This document shows, piece by piece, positions 23,993 through 33,222 of a stretch of 38,914 nucleotides of DNA. The stretch lies in NCBI GenBank assembly GCA_016763695.1, contig JAESTH010000284.1, positions 1 to 38,914 on the forward strand, read 5' to 3'. How positions within the stretch are numbered: the stretch's first letter is position 1; every line of letters starts with the position of its first letter. The notes beneath the pieces are model-generated. The model saw only the letters and a program-made list of their open reading frames with translations. It had not been told where the DNA came from and searched no databases. Origin of the DNA: Alcanivoracaceae bacterium (GTDB lineage Bacteria; Pseudomonadota; Gammaproteobacteria; Xanthomonadales; Marinicellaceae). A program made the position numbers and the translations under genes.

Positions 23993-24958
23993 GTGAGAAT
24001 ATTAGTCAGCCTTCTTATTTTAGTTTCATTATCAATTTTAGCCAATGATTATAACAAAACCGAGAATAGAACGGAGAATAAAACCAACAACAATAATACA
24101 ATTAAATTGGTTGTTTTGGGAATAGCCCAAGATGCAGGCTATCCACAACTCAACTGCTATAAAGCGCATTGCATGCCAGGCTGGGAAAACCCCACATTGA
24201 AAAAACTAGCCACTTCATTAGCTCTTGTTGATGAAAGTAACAAAAAAAAATACCTATTTGAAGCGACTCCAGACATACGTCAACAGATGTACAATCTGCA
24301 TAAGATTGCAGCAGATGATGAATATTCATTAGCTGCTGTTTTTCTGACTCATGCACATATCGGACACTATACTGGCCTGATGCATTTTGGTAGAGAAGCC
24401 GCTGGGACTAAAAACATTAATGTCTTTGCCATGCCAAAGATGAAACAGTTTCTTATCAACAATGCCCCCTGGAATCAGTTGGTCACATTAAATAATATTG
24501 CTATTCAAGACCTAATCAACAACCAAAAACAAAGCTTCAATGACTCACTATCTGTAACGCCCATTTTAGTACCTCATCGAGATGAACTCTCTGAAACAGT
24601 TGGATTTAAAATATCTGGCCCTAATAAAACAGTGCTTTTTATTCCTGATATTAACAAATGGCAGAAATGGAATTTAGATATTTCAGAACAAGTGAAAGCA
24701 GTCGATTATGCCCTACTGGATGCAACTTTTTATGCCAATGGTGAAATCCCAAACCGCGATATGAGCGAAATACCCCACCCTTTTGTAGAAGAAAGCATGC
24801 AATTGTTTTCAAATTTATCTGCAACGGATAAAAGCAAAATATTCTTCATCCACTTTAATCACAGCAATCCATTACTACAAGCCAACAGTACCGCACAAAA
24901 AAATGTCGAACTTAAAGGCTTTAATGTCGCTTATGAGGGTATGGAACTTGAGTTGTGA
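23993..24958 (+). CDS. PqqB-like metallo-beta-lactamase-fold protein, exported
   Basis: This 321-residue protein starts with a signal peptide (about 1-17) and a low-complexity N/T-rich linker (about 19-36). It then follows the PqqB pattern: LGIAQDAGYPQLNC near residue 43, ATPDIRQQ near 96, and THAHIGHYTGL (HxHxxH), VPHRDELSETVGFKI, LLDATFY and FIHFNHSNP as the other metal-ligand regions. PqqB of the PQQ pathway is cytoplasmic, and no other pqq gene is present here, so this is probably an exported relative with hydrolase or oxygenase-type chemistry on an unknown substrate. The start is a GTG at 23993 with no clear Shine-Dalgarno; it is accepted because it yields the signal peptide. Confidence 0.8.
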   Translation: MRILVSLLILVSLSILANDYNKTENRTENKTNNNNTIKLVVLGIAQDAGYPQLNCYKAHCMPGWENPTLKKLATSLALVDESNKKKYLFEATPDIRQQMYNLHKIAADDEYSLAAVFLTHAHIGHYTGLMHFGREAAGTKNINVFAMPKMKQFLINNAPWNQLVTLNNIAIQDLINNQKQSFNDSLSVTPILVPHRDELSETVGFKISGPNKTVLFIPDINKWQKWNLDISEQVKAVDYALLDATFYANGEIPNRDMSEIPHPFVEESMQLFSNLSATDKSKIFFIHFNHSNPLLQANSTAQKNVELKGFNVAYEGMELEL

Positions 24959-25270
24959 ATCCCCAATACATCATTTGCTATAATCTTTAGTAACTTTTAA
25001 GTCCCTTTAACTTTAACTATGACTTTATTTCACTTGTGCAGCTCAACTTGAAATCCACTTGATTATGCCTTTATAACTCAAAATCTCACCAAAAAACAAA
25101 ATCGCTCTTTTCTATTCAAAAATAACATGACTCAAACCAGGTTTATTCAACAAACAGTTTTATATTGTAGCTTCTCCCTCACACAACCTAACCTTATCAG
25201 TTATTAAAAATTTACAACATTTGTGGAATCAAACACTAGTGATAAAATATTTGTCACTCCTCTACTCGAT
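24959..25270. other. 312-base space with no recognised feature
   Basis: This A+T-rich space separates two convergent genes. I see no convincing reading frame, promoter or strong hairpin in it. Confidence 0.5.
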
Positions 25271-25873
25271 TCAACTATGATTCCAGTCGTTTAGATCATC
25301 TGAATTATTCGGTGACAAGCCGATGTCATCGCCCACGATACTAACTCCCAATCCCAAAACGGTTCTATTGGCATAATTAAAGTAGGATGCCACCTGATTT
25401 ATTTCCAATATCTCACCATCGCCCCAGCCAGTATCTCGCATATTTTGGATATAACTTTGATCAAGTTTCGCAGGTTCAACAGTTAATTTATGGACATAAC
25501 TCAATGCAGATACCTGTTTCGGGTTTAACAATTGATACTCCCCTGACTTGAGTTCTGCTTTTATTATATCGGCTTTTTGCTGATCATTCATCAATCGGCA
25601 CATACCGCTAAAGTGATGATCGACACAATACTGACACCCATTCAATATACTGACATACACCCCCACACATTCCAAAAACCATTTATCCACGGTATTTTTA
25701 GGATGATGTAAAGTATATTTATAGAGAGTCATGTGACCCTGCATGGTATGGGGACGCAATGAATGAGCCATCATGATATTGTCTACATTGTTATCAGGCC
25801 CCTTGACCTGATTATACAGCTTTAGCAAATTTTTATCTGCTTCAGCATATTTTATGGTTTTAATCCAGCTCAT
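25271..25873 (-). CDS. AhpD/carboxymuconolactone decarboxylase-family peroxidase-related protein
   Basis: The 200-residue protein belongs to the AhpD-like fold. The redox-active pair is in GCQYCVDHH (CxxC followed by His), which in AhpD-type proteins reduces peroxides or a partner peroxiredoxin. The preceding MMAHSLRPHTMQGHMTLYKY region is typical of the uncharacterised peroxidase-related subgroup. It is soluble and has no signal peptide. I chose the ATG at 25873 (MSWIKTIKY); an in-frame GTG lies at 25888. It stands alone with a 187-base gap to the upstream cysteine-rich gene. Substrate and electron donor are unknown. Confidence 0.85.
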   Translation of the reverse strand: MSWIKTIKYAEADKNLLKLYNQVKGPDNNVDNIMMAHSLRPHTMQGHMTLYKYTLHHPKNTVDKWFLECVGVYVSILNGCQYCVDHHFSGMCRLMNDQQKADIIKAELKSGEYQLLNPKQVSALSYVHKLTVEPAKLDQSYIQNMRDTGWGDGEILEINQVASYFNYANRTVLGLGVSIVGDDIGLSPNNSDDLNDWNHS

Positions 25874-25960
25874 TTTTATCTCACCCACTTGAGTTATTTT
25901 AAATAACTGGAAACAGTTACCTATGAAAATACATAATACTAACTAACAATTGAGAACAGT

Positions 25961-25986
25961 AAAACACACCATAAATTTTTAAGGTG
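25961..25986 (-). terminator. Candidate terminator downstream of the cysteine-rich gene
   Basis: CACCATAAA/TTTAAGGTG pair at eight of nine positions, and on the minus strand the hairpin is followed by TG and TTTT. It lies 90 bases after the stop codon of the cysteine-rich protein. Confidence 0.4.
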
Positions 25987-26075
25987 GAATAACGACCATA
26001 TCCATGTCTTGCAACTGAGCGTAATAGCTGTTCTTTTAACGCCCAGTGTCTAACCATTCATTTTGTTTTAGGTTA

Positions 26076-26531
26076 TTATGCCTGATTTTGTATTTTTTTA
26101 CTGTTATCAACATACCCCTGACGACGCAGTAGTTCTTCTTGAGAAATTGATAATTTCTTTGCAACATCTATCCTTCCATGATGTTCTTCAAATTCACTGC
26201 GCGATAAGATAATATCTTTATCTTCCTTATTTTCTTCAATGATTTGCAACTGTAACCTTCTTAATTCAGCTCCATTTTCATCATTTTCACCAAAAGCCTT
26301 ACCTGATTTAGTTGCACTAGCTATATAACCTCGACATATTCTTACCTCCCCAGATTCAATACTATCAATCGTCATATCTTCTTTTCTTGCCATATGACAA
26401 CTAAACAGGTCTTCATTTTTCACTGATTCCAGCACGCCATCAATAGTATGGGCACCTAACCAGCCTTTTAAAGAATTTGCACTAAACGGGCATTCAACAC
26501 ATAATTTCGTACACATTGATAAATTCATCAT
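26076..26531 (-). CDS. Small cysteine-rich protein, DUF6283-like
   Basis: This 151-residue soluble protein has a clustered cysteine pattern in its N-terminal half: C7, C11 and C14 (CTKLCVECP), C45 with His in FSCHMARK, and C66 in ICRGY. The order CxxCP ... CH ... C-x-G-[WY] resembles DUF6283 proteins, many of which come from phages and actinobacteria, so a metal or Fe-S site is plausible. The C-terminal half (about 85-150) is highly charged and helical. An AGAGGAAATA site precedes two adjacent ATG codons (26531 and 26528). No neighbouring phage genes are visible. I do not know its function. Confidence 0.55.
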   Translation of the reverse strand: MMNLSMCTKLCVECPFSANSLKGWLGAHTIDGVLESVKNEDLFSCHMARKEDMTIDSIESGEVRICRGYIASATKSGKAFGENDENGAELRRLQLQIIEENKEDKDIILSRSEFEEHHGRIDVAKKLSISQEELLRRQGYVDNSKKIQNQA

Positions 26532-26845
26532 TATTTCCTCTTTTTATTTTATTATTAATGTAATGATCTATTTATAAACAATATACAGGACAGGCATATG
26601 AATAGCAACTTGCGACAACTAATATAAACATATTGCTCCTGTTGTATTAATCAAATTATAGTTTCAAAAGGAAAGAACCATGGCTTTAGTAAAAAAAGTT
26701 TTCAATAAATACATTGGCTATATAGTCAACCCCATCTGATTTTATGAAGAGTATGTAAATCCATATCTTCTTCTCATTTTCCTCACTTATTTTGCAGAAA
26801 TAAAAATGCTTGAGAATACCCGTCCCCTACCATCGCCATAAAAAA
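26532..26845. other. 314-base space with a possible 19-codon peptide
   Basis: The space separates two leftward genes. Its only notable content is a short rightward frame (26680-26739) with a strong AAAGGAAAG ribosome site; see that entry. No terminator for the upstream strand is obvious. Confidence 0.4.
26680..26739 (+). CDS. Possible 19-residue peptide with in-frame UGA read-through frame
   Basis: The frame reads MALVKKVFNKYIGYIVNPI and stops at TGA (26737-26739). AAAGGAAAG lies 5 bases before the ATG. After the TGA the same frame stays open for 33 more codons to a TAA at 26839-26841, with a hydrophobic stretch LLLIFLTYF. A hairpin starts 7 bases after the TGA (GAAGA-G-TATG with CATA-TCTTC, 26746-26770). 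It could be a tiny peptide, a decayed gene or chance. Confidence 0.25.
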   Translation: MALVKKVFNKYIGYIVNPI

Positions 26846-28756
26846 TCATTGTAATTTTTCATTTAATTGATGACACAATGATACATTATCGATGGCAATT
26901 CTTGAGATTGAGAAACTACCCGAAAGTCCTGCTGAAGGTATGTTATATTCAACCATGGCATTTGTACAGTCTGAAAATTTTATATTTATGGTGCCATCTG
27001 CAATATTTGTTACTGGGGTAGAGTTATCAAATAAGCCTCCTGTGGTTAAGCTAATGTTAACATTTGCCGTGTCATCAAAATATGGCCCCAATGCAGTCAA
27101 CCAGCGATGGTCAACATTCCCAACATGACTCATTAATTCTGGATCTGACGGTTCTGTCTCAAAAGTGAACCAGGCAATAAACATTGTTGAATTGTTGGGT
27201 AATACTTCAATTAACATGCCCTGACCAGGTGTTTGAGTATTGAACCAAGCACCATTTAAGCCAGAATTTATCTGGAATGTTGCTAAACTGGCACCTTGAT
27301 TACTCATGATGAAAATAACATCTGCCTGTTCATCAATAAGCACCATATCTAAATCCAGATCATTATCAATGTCAAATAATAGGGCACATGACGCAGCAAT
27401 AGGAGCATCAAATTTCTGATCAAAATCAAACCCTCCTGAACCATTATTTTTAAATAACATCCAATCACCACTAAAGCTGGATGTAACCCAGTCAAGATCT
27501 CCATCACCATCCAAATCACCCAAATCTGAGGCCAAAGGAAAAGCATCTGTAGCAGTTATTGTCGCAGTTAATAGTCGACCAGTACCATCACCTTTCAAGA
27601 TAGCACCATTATTATTGCTGCTATTTACAGCTGCAACATCTTCGTGTCCATCGCCATTAACATCACCTACAACCAACATCCAGACAGCTCCTTGCGCATT
27701 TTGAGAACCTATATTGGTAAAAACCTGTTTACCATTATTTTTTAAAACACTAATGGTTTGTGCATCCTGATTGCCCACCACTAAATCTAATATGCCATCC
27801 TCATCCATATCAGCAGCAGCCAATGCCCATTCTCCGCCTTCACCAGAATCAAAAAACTGTGCTTCAGAGAAAATACCATCACCATTATTAATTAATACTG
27901 ACATATTATCTGATTCATAATTGCTATTGACTATATCAATGTCACCATCCCCATCGACATCCAATACTGCGATGCCTCTTGGAGCATTACCAACGCTGAC
28001 ATTTTGTGCTGGCATAAAACTGCCATCACCATTACCCAACAGTATAGAAATGGTGTTATCATTAATATTGACTACGCATATATCCACATTACCATCATGG
28101 TTGAAATCACTGGGTTCTGAAGGACTGGCACGGTTTCCTACTGCTGTTGTGGGTTGCTTAAAGGCCTTAAAACTTCCTGTTCTATCAGCTTTATTCATAT
28201 AGATTCTCAAATCTGCGGTATCTTCATTGACAACAGTTACATCAAGCCAGCCATCATTATTTAAATCCGAGGCTATACCACCATAAGGTCGACTGGACTG
28301 ATTATTTGAATTGGTTGTCATAGTGGAAATTTGACTGAAAATTAGTTTTGATGGTTTACTCTGAACCCAAAACTGCCAGGAATAGCCTAAATCACGCAAT
28401 GCCCCCCCATCAGTGGCTTTAATATCATGGGATAAGATAACCATGACATTCTCCCCCGAAGAAAAGGTTTTATTTGGTGAAAATATGACTATTTTGTCAT
28501 TATTTGAAAAACTAAATGTTCCTGTTGCTGTACCACTCCATCTGCCAAAAGCCCAAAATGAAAGATTGGTAATTGTCTGCCTGTCTACAGCTTTATCAAA
28601 ATTAACAATAATATCACTTTGTCTGGTAGCACTTAAGGTTCGTGCTGTAGGAACAGTAGAGATAATATTTAGTTCTGAACCTTTATTATTTGTAGCGTAG
28701 CCATTAGAAATAACCAGAACGATCAATATATATGCAGATAAATTATATTTTTTCAT
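26846..28756 (-). CDS. Secreted FG-GAP/VCBS repeat protein
   Basis: The 636-residue protein carries a signal peptide (about 1-22), an Ig-like Big_5-type domain (about 30-130), and seven FG-GAP/VCBS-type repeats with calcium-binding loops such as DLNNDGWLD, DFNHDGNVD, DVDGDGDID, DMDEDGILD, DVNGDGHED, DLDGDGDLD and a degenerate DIDNDLDLD. These form a beta-propeller, usually for cell-surface or extracellular binding. The last 140 residues are a separate module (SGLNGAWFNTQTPGQGMLIE ... HRWLTALGPYF ... FSDCTNAMVEY) that recurs at the ends of many secreted proteins of Marinicella-like and related gammaproteobacteria. There is no sortase or known secretion signal. It lies alone and its ligand is unknown. 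Confidence 0.85.
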   Translation of the reverse strand: MKKYNLSAYILIVLVISNGYATNNKGSELNIISTVPTARTLSATRQSDIIVNFDKAVDRQTITNLSFWAFGRWSGTATGTFSFSNNDKIVIFSPNKTFSSGENVMVILSHDIKATDGGALRDLGYSWQFWVQSKPSKLIFSQISTMTTNSNNQSSRPYGGIASDLNNDGWLDVTVVNEDTADLRIYMNKADRTGSFKAFKQPTTAVGNRASPSEPSDFNHDGNVDICVVNINDNTISILLGNGDGSFMPAQNVSVGNAPRGIAVLDVDGDGDIDIVNSNYESDNMSVLINNGDGIFSEAQFFDSGEGGEWALAAADMDEDGILDLVVGNQDAQTISVLKNNGKQVFTNIGSQNAQGAVWMLVVGDVNGDGHEDVAAVNSSNNNGAILKGDGTGRLLTATITATDAFPLASDLGDLDGDGDLDWVTSSFSGDWMLFKNNGSGGFDFDQKFDAPIAASCALLFDIDNDLDLDMVLIDEQADVIFIMSNQGASLATFQINSGLNGAWFNTQTPGQGMLIEVLPNNSTMFIAWFTFETEPSDPELMSHVGNVDHRWLTALGPYFDDTANVNISLTTGGLFDNSTPVTNIADGTINIKFSDCTNAMVEYNIPSAGLSGSFSISRIAIDNVSLCHQLNEKLQ

Positions 28757-28902
28757 AATCTACTAAATATAATCTAGTTACAGAAAATTGTCAATGATAA
28801 GTTCTCATAGTATACAGAGCTGATAATTGTGTTAACTCAATAAATTCATTGAAAACTATTTAACCCTCTTGTGCCAATTTTCGTGCACTTAGTGGTGAAA
28901 AT

Positions 28903-29484
28903 CTACTTCCCATCTAAAAAATTCTGCAACATCTGATGTCCGTGCTCGGTTAAAATACTCTCAGGATGAAACTGCACACCCGATATAGCGTACTCCTTGT
29001 GTCTAAAGCCCATAATCTCATCAAAGTGACCATCTTCATCTTCAGTCCAGGCCGTTATTTCCAAAGCATCTGGCAATGTTGCTTTCTCCACCACCAACGA
29101 ATGATAACGGGTCACTGTTACTGGGTTTTCAATACCAGTAAAAATAGAATTATTGTGGTGATGAACCTTTGACGTTTTGCCATGCATAATCTTTTTTGCC
29201 GCAACAACTTGACCACCAAAAACCTGTCCAATGGACTGGTGTCCAAGACAAACGCCCAATAATGGGACGTTGCCCGCACAAGCCTTAATGATATCCATTG
29301 ATATACCTGCTAAATCGGGGTTACAGGGGCCTGGTGAGATAACAACCTGACTGGGATTGAGTTTTAATGCTTTTTCTACTGAAATTTCATCATTTCTAAA
29401 AACCTTAACTTCACAACCCAACTCTCCAAAATACTGAACCAGGTTGTAAGTAAATGAATCATAATTATCTATCATTAATAACAT
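28903..29484 (-). CDS. trpG: Anthranilate synthase component II (glutamine amidotransferase)
   Basis: The 193-residue class I glutamine amidotransferase supplies ammonia to TrpE for anthranilate formation in tryptophan synthesis. The nucleophile is the cysteine of [11 protein letters not shown], with the oxyanion segment SPGPCNPD and the catalytic HPES near residue 170. Because the gene starts in a one-base overlap with trpE, the trp role is clear; such subunits can also serve PabB in folate synthesis. trpD and trpC do not follow; 146 unremarkable bases separate it from the FG-GAP gene. Confidence 0.94.
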   Translation of the reverse strand: MLLMIDNYDSFTYNLVQYFGELGCEVKVFRNDEISVEKALKLNPSQVVISPGPCNPDLAGISMDIIKACAGNVPLLGVCLGHQSIGQVFGGQVVAAKKIMHGKTSKVHHHNNSIFTGIENPVTVTRYHSLVVEKATLPDALEITAWTEDEDGHFDEIMGFRHKEYAISGVQFHPESILTEHGHQMLQNFLDGK

Positions 29485-30965
29485 TATATCTCTCCTTTTG
29501 TGGCAATACGCACTGCATTGAAAACGGCTTTACCCTTGTTGAGAGTTTCTTGCCATTCTGTACTTGGATCACTGTCTGCGACCAAGCCAGCACCTGCCTG
29601 CACATGTAAAACTTCATCCTTAATAACCGCTGTTCGAATCGCTATCGCCCAATCCATATCATCGTGCCAGCCCCAATAACCTACTGCTCCAGCATAGACA
29701 TTGCGTTTGACTGGCTCTAGCTCAGCAATCACTTCCATGGCTCGTACTTTTGCCGCGCCAGATAATGTGCCCGCTGGAAATACCGCCTTAATCACATCAA
29801 TGTTGTCTTTATCTGCTTGTAACTTGCCCTGGACTTCAGAAACAATATGCATGACATGTGAATAGCGTTCAATTAACATTTTATCCACCAGTTCCACAGA
29901 ACCTATTTCTGCCACACGACCTATATCGTTTCTACCCAAATCAATCAGCATAAGATGTTCTGCTAATTCTTTAGGGTCATTTAAAAGCTCTTTTTCAAAC
30001 TGTTGGTCCTCTGCCTCAGTCTTACCTCTAGGCCTGGTGCCAGCAATAGGGCGTAAAGTGACGATATTATCATGCTTCCGAACCAATACCTCCGGCGACG
30101 AGCCAACCACCTGATAATCTTCAAAATCCATAAAATACATATAAGGGCTGGGATTTGATGCGCGTAAAGCACGATAAACATCCATAGGTCGTGCACTAAA
30201 AGGCATACTCATGCGCTGTGATAAAACCACTTGCATAATATCACCAGCAGTGATTAAGTCCTTACATTCAATAACCGCCTTTTCAAACTCCTCTTGAGTG
30301 AAACTCATTTTAATAGCAGAATCATCAACCACATTATGCTTAACCATATCGGCTGCATAACCGATTGATCCACTACGTAATCTATGACTAAGCTCATCCA
30401 GCCTTTTCTGTCCTTTGGCATAAGCCATATCATCATCGGTATGTGCATGAATGATTATCCAGACTTTTCCTGCCAGGTTATCAAATACCGCAATTTCTTC
30501 TGCTACCATTAGATTAACATCAGGGATATGCAACTCATCTTTGGGGGTTTTACCTTTTAGTTTATCTTCGATATGCTCGATTATCTCATAACCTAAATAG
30601 CCGACTAAACCACCATTAAATGCTGGAAGTTCCTCAATTTTGGGTACTTTATATTCATCCTTGATAATTCGTAATTCATCCAAAACATTATCACAGGAAT
30701 ACGATTCTTCAATCTCTCCCAAAACATATTTAGTGATTTGATTACCACGAGCAACATAACTGGTATCAGCCGAAAGACCAATCATTGAATACCTCCCCCA
30801 ACGCGAACCACCTACTACCGATTCCAATAAAAATGTGTTTTTTCCATTTGCCAACTTTAGCCATGCACTCAAAGGCGTATCTAAATCCGCTGAAACACAG
30901 CGATACATAGGGATGCGATTATAGCCTTGTTGTTGGTAATCATCGAACTGTTGTTGAGTAAGCAT
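29484..30965 (-). CDS. trpE: Anthranilate synthase component I
   Basis: TrpE converts chorismate to anthranilate with ammonia from TrpG. The 493-residue protein has the N-terminal tryptophan feedback site (FLLESVVGG, about 45-53) and the chorismate-binding domain (about 220-490), with the [39 protein letters not shown] and [16 protein letters not shown] segments. It is the first gene of a two-gene leftward unit. The ATG at 30965 has no obvious Shine-Dalgarno, and no leader peptide with Trp codons or attenuator hairpins was found in the 148-base divergent space to metG. Confidence 0.95.
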   Translation of the reverse strand: MLTQQQFDDYQQQGYNRIPMYRCVSADLDTPLSAWLKLANGKNTFLLESVVGGSRWGRYSMIGLSADTSYVARGNQITKYVLGEIEESYSCDNVLDELRIIKDEYKVPKIEELPAFNGGLVGYLGYEIIEHIEDKLKGKTPKDELHIPDVNLMVAEEIAVFDNLAGKVWIIIHAHTDDDMAYAKGQKRLDELSHRLRSGSIGYAADMVKHNVVDDSAIKMSFTQEEFEKAVIECKDLITAGDIMQVVLSQRMSMPFSARPMDVYRALRASNPSPYMYFMDFEDYQVVGSSPEVLVRKHDNIVTLRPIAGTRPRGKTEAEDQQFEKELLNDPKELAEHLMLIDLGRNDIGRVAEIGSVELVDKMLIERYSHVMHIVSEVQGKLQADKDNIDVIKAVFPAGTLSGAAKVRAMEVIAELEPVKRNVYAGAVGYWGWHDDMDWAIAIRTAVIKDEVLHVQAGAGLVADSDPSTEWQETLNKGKAVFNAVRIATKGEI

Positions 30966-31094
30966 GTCAGTAAATATCTTATTAGTTATAGAAGTTTTTA
31001 TTTTATGCGTAAAATGGACAGATGCTAATTATTTTTTACTAAATCATCAATAAAAGCATTTAGCTCATATAATTTTAATGAGATAATGCATTTT

Positions 31095-31100
31095 TATAAT
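31095..31100 (+). promoter_or_regulatory. Possible metG -10 hexamer
   Basis: A perfect TATAAT lies only 13 bases before the metG ATG, so it would give a nearly leaderless message. The region is very A+T-rich and a chance match is possible. Confidence 0.25.
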
Positions 31101-31113
31101 TTTTAATAATCTA

Positions 31114-33147
31114 ATGACAGACCAGAATAAACTCTTTATCACCTCTGCCCTACCTTACGCTAATGGAGCCCTCCATTTAGGACACATGCTTGAGCACACA
31201 CAATCAGATATTTGGGCACGTGTTAATCGATCATTGGGTAGAGAAGTGCGTTTTTTATGCGCTGAGGATGCTCATGGTGCTCCCATTATGTTACGCGCAG
31301 AAAAAGAAGGCGTGAGCCCAGAAGAGTTTGTCGAAGGCACCAGAAAGGAACACTGGCACGTTTTGCAGGGATTTAATATTTCCTATGACCACTACCATAC
31401 TACTCATTCAAAAGAAAATCAGTTTATGGTGAATAAAATCTATAACCGTTTAAAAGCAAATGGACATATAGAGACAAAAGTGGTTGAACAATTGTTTGAC
31501 CCTGAAAAGAAAATGTTTTTGGCCGATAGATTTATTAAGGGTGAGTGTCCGAAGTGTGGTGCAGAAGATCAATATGGTGATAACTGTGAAGTCTGTGCTG
31601 CTACATACAATGCTACTGATGTGATTAACCCCCGTTCGGTTATTTCTGGGGCGACTCCCGTCATTAAGGAGTCATTGCATTATTTTGTCAATTTGAAAAA
31701 TTTCGAAGACATGTTACAGGACTGGATGAATAAAGGAGCCTTGCAGGATCAGGTTATCAATAAATTAAAAGAATGGTTTGAAGCGGGATTACAATCATGG
31801 GACATTTCTCGTGACTCACCCTATTTTGGCTTTAAAATCCCTGATACCGAAGACAAATATTTTTATGTCTGGTTGGATGCGCCTGTTGGTTATCTGGGTT
31901 GTTTAAAATATGTCTGCGAGCAAAATGGTGAAGACCTTGAAGACTGGATAGCCCCAGATGCCAGTACTGAGATGGTGCATTTTGTCGGTAAAGATATATT
32001 GTATTTTCACAGCCTATTCTGGCCTGCCATGTTACATGGTTCAGGAATCAAAGTACCCGATTCAGTTTTTGTGCATGGTTTTGTTACGGTTAATGGCAAG
32101 AAAATGTCAAAGTCACGTGGTACATTTATCAACGCCTCAACTTATTTAAAATATTTTCAGCCAGATTATTTACGTTATTATTATGCGGCTAAATTATCTG
32201 ATAAAATTGTAGATCTTGATCTGAATTTGGAAGATTTTGTAACCAAAGTTAATTCTGATCTGGTGGGAAAAATAGTGAACATAGCCAGTCGCTGTGCTGG
32301 TTTTATCAACAAGAAATTTGCAGGCAAATTATCATCTGAACTACACAACCCTGAGCTGTATCAACAATTCGTCGATAGCTCTACTGAAATCAGTGATTTA
32401 TTTATTGCCAGAAAATATTCTGCAGCGATAAGAATAATCATGGCACTGGCTGATAATGCCAATCAATATATTTCTGACATGGCTCCATGGCAGGCAATAA
32501 AGGATGAGGGCAGACAATTAGAAGTTCATCAAGTTTGCTCTTCAGGCATTAATCTATTTAGAATATTGATCACCTGGCTGGCTCCAGTGGTACCTGATAC
32601 GGCAAAAAAGGCCGCTGCATTTTTAAATACGGAACTAAATGACTGGAATTCAATCCAACTGCCATTATTAAACCATGAAATTAACAAATTTAAACCTTTG
32701 ATAACTCGCATAGAAATGAAAACAGTAGATTTGATGATAGAAGATTCCAAAGAAGACTTACAGTCCCTGGATGAACAGCAGCCAGAACTAACTGGCCCAT
32801 TGACTGATGACCCCATCAGTGCAGAAATTAACTTTGATGATTTTGCCAAAATTGATTTACGGGTTGTTAAAATCATTGATGCACAACATGTTAAGGGAGC
32901 CGACAAGTTGTTACAGTTAACACTGGATCTTGGTGGCTTACAAAAAAATGTATTTGCTGGCATAAAATCTGCTTATAAGCCAGAAGATCTGATTGGTAAA
33001 AATACAGTAATGGTAGCAAACCTTGCTCCCAGAAAAATGCGCTTTGGACTATCCGAAGGCATGGTATTATCAGCTGGGCCAGGCGCTAAGGACATCTATA
33101 TATTAGAACCTAATGATGGAGCGCAGCCAGGAATGAGAGTAAAATGA
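31114..33147 (+). CDS. metG: Methionyl-tRNA synthetase
   Basis: MetG attaches methionine to initiator and elongator tRNA-Met. The 677-residue class I synthetase has the HIGH-equivalent HLGH (about residues 21-24), a zinc knuckle with four cysteines ([17 protein letters not shown], about 146-162), and KMSKSRG near residue 331. The C-terminal tRNA-binding EMAP-like domain starts at IDLRVVKI (about 588) and supports dimerisation. Size and domain order match the long bacterial form. It is divergent from trpE and is followed 75 bases later by the DUF748 gene. Confidence 0.97.
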   Translation: MTDQNKLFITSALPYANGALHLGHMLEHTQSDIWARVNRSLGREVRFLCAEDAHGAPIMLRAEKEGVSPEEFVEGTRKEHWHVLQGFNISYDHYHTTHSKENQFMVNKIYNRLKANGHIETKVVEQLFDPEKKMFLADRFIKGECPKCGAEDQYGDNCEVCAATYNATDVINPRSVISGATPVIKESLHYFVNLKNFEDMLQDWMNKGALQDQVINKLKEWFEAGLQSWDISRDSPYFGFKIPDTEDKYFYVWLDAPVGYLGCLKYVCEQNGEDLEDWIAPDASTEMVHFVGKDILYFHSLFWPAMLHGSGIKVPDSVFVHGFVTVNGKKMSKSRGTFINASTYLKYFQPDYLRYYYAAKLSDKIVDLDLNLEDFVTKVNSDLVGKIVNIASRCAGFINKKFAGKLSSELHNPELYQQFVDSSTEISDLFIARKYSAAIRIIMALADNANQYISDMAPWQAIKDEGRQLEVHQVCSSGINLFRILITWLAPVVPDTAKKAAAFLNTELNDWNSIQLPLLNHEINKFKPLITRIEMKTVDLMIEDSKEDLQSLDEQQPELTGPLTDDPISAEINFDDFAKIDLRVVKIIDAQHVKGADKLLQLTLDLGGLQKNVFAGIKSAYKPEDLIGKNTVMVANLAPRKMRFGLSEGMVLSAGPGAKDIYILEPNDGAQPGMRVK

Positions 33148-33222
33148 ATAAATGGAATAATTAAATGAAATCTTTACATACTGTTAACATATTATTAACC
33201 TGTTCTTATATACAATACATCT

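Noticed and set aside
30966-31113. A trp leader or attenuator in the trpE-metG space
   Set aside because: I found neither a leader peptide with tandem Trp codons nor alternative hairpins with a U run.
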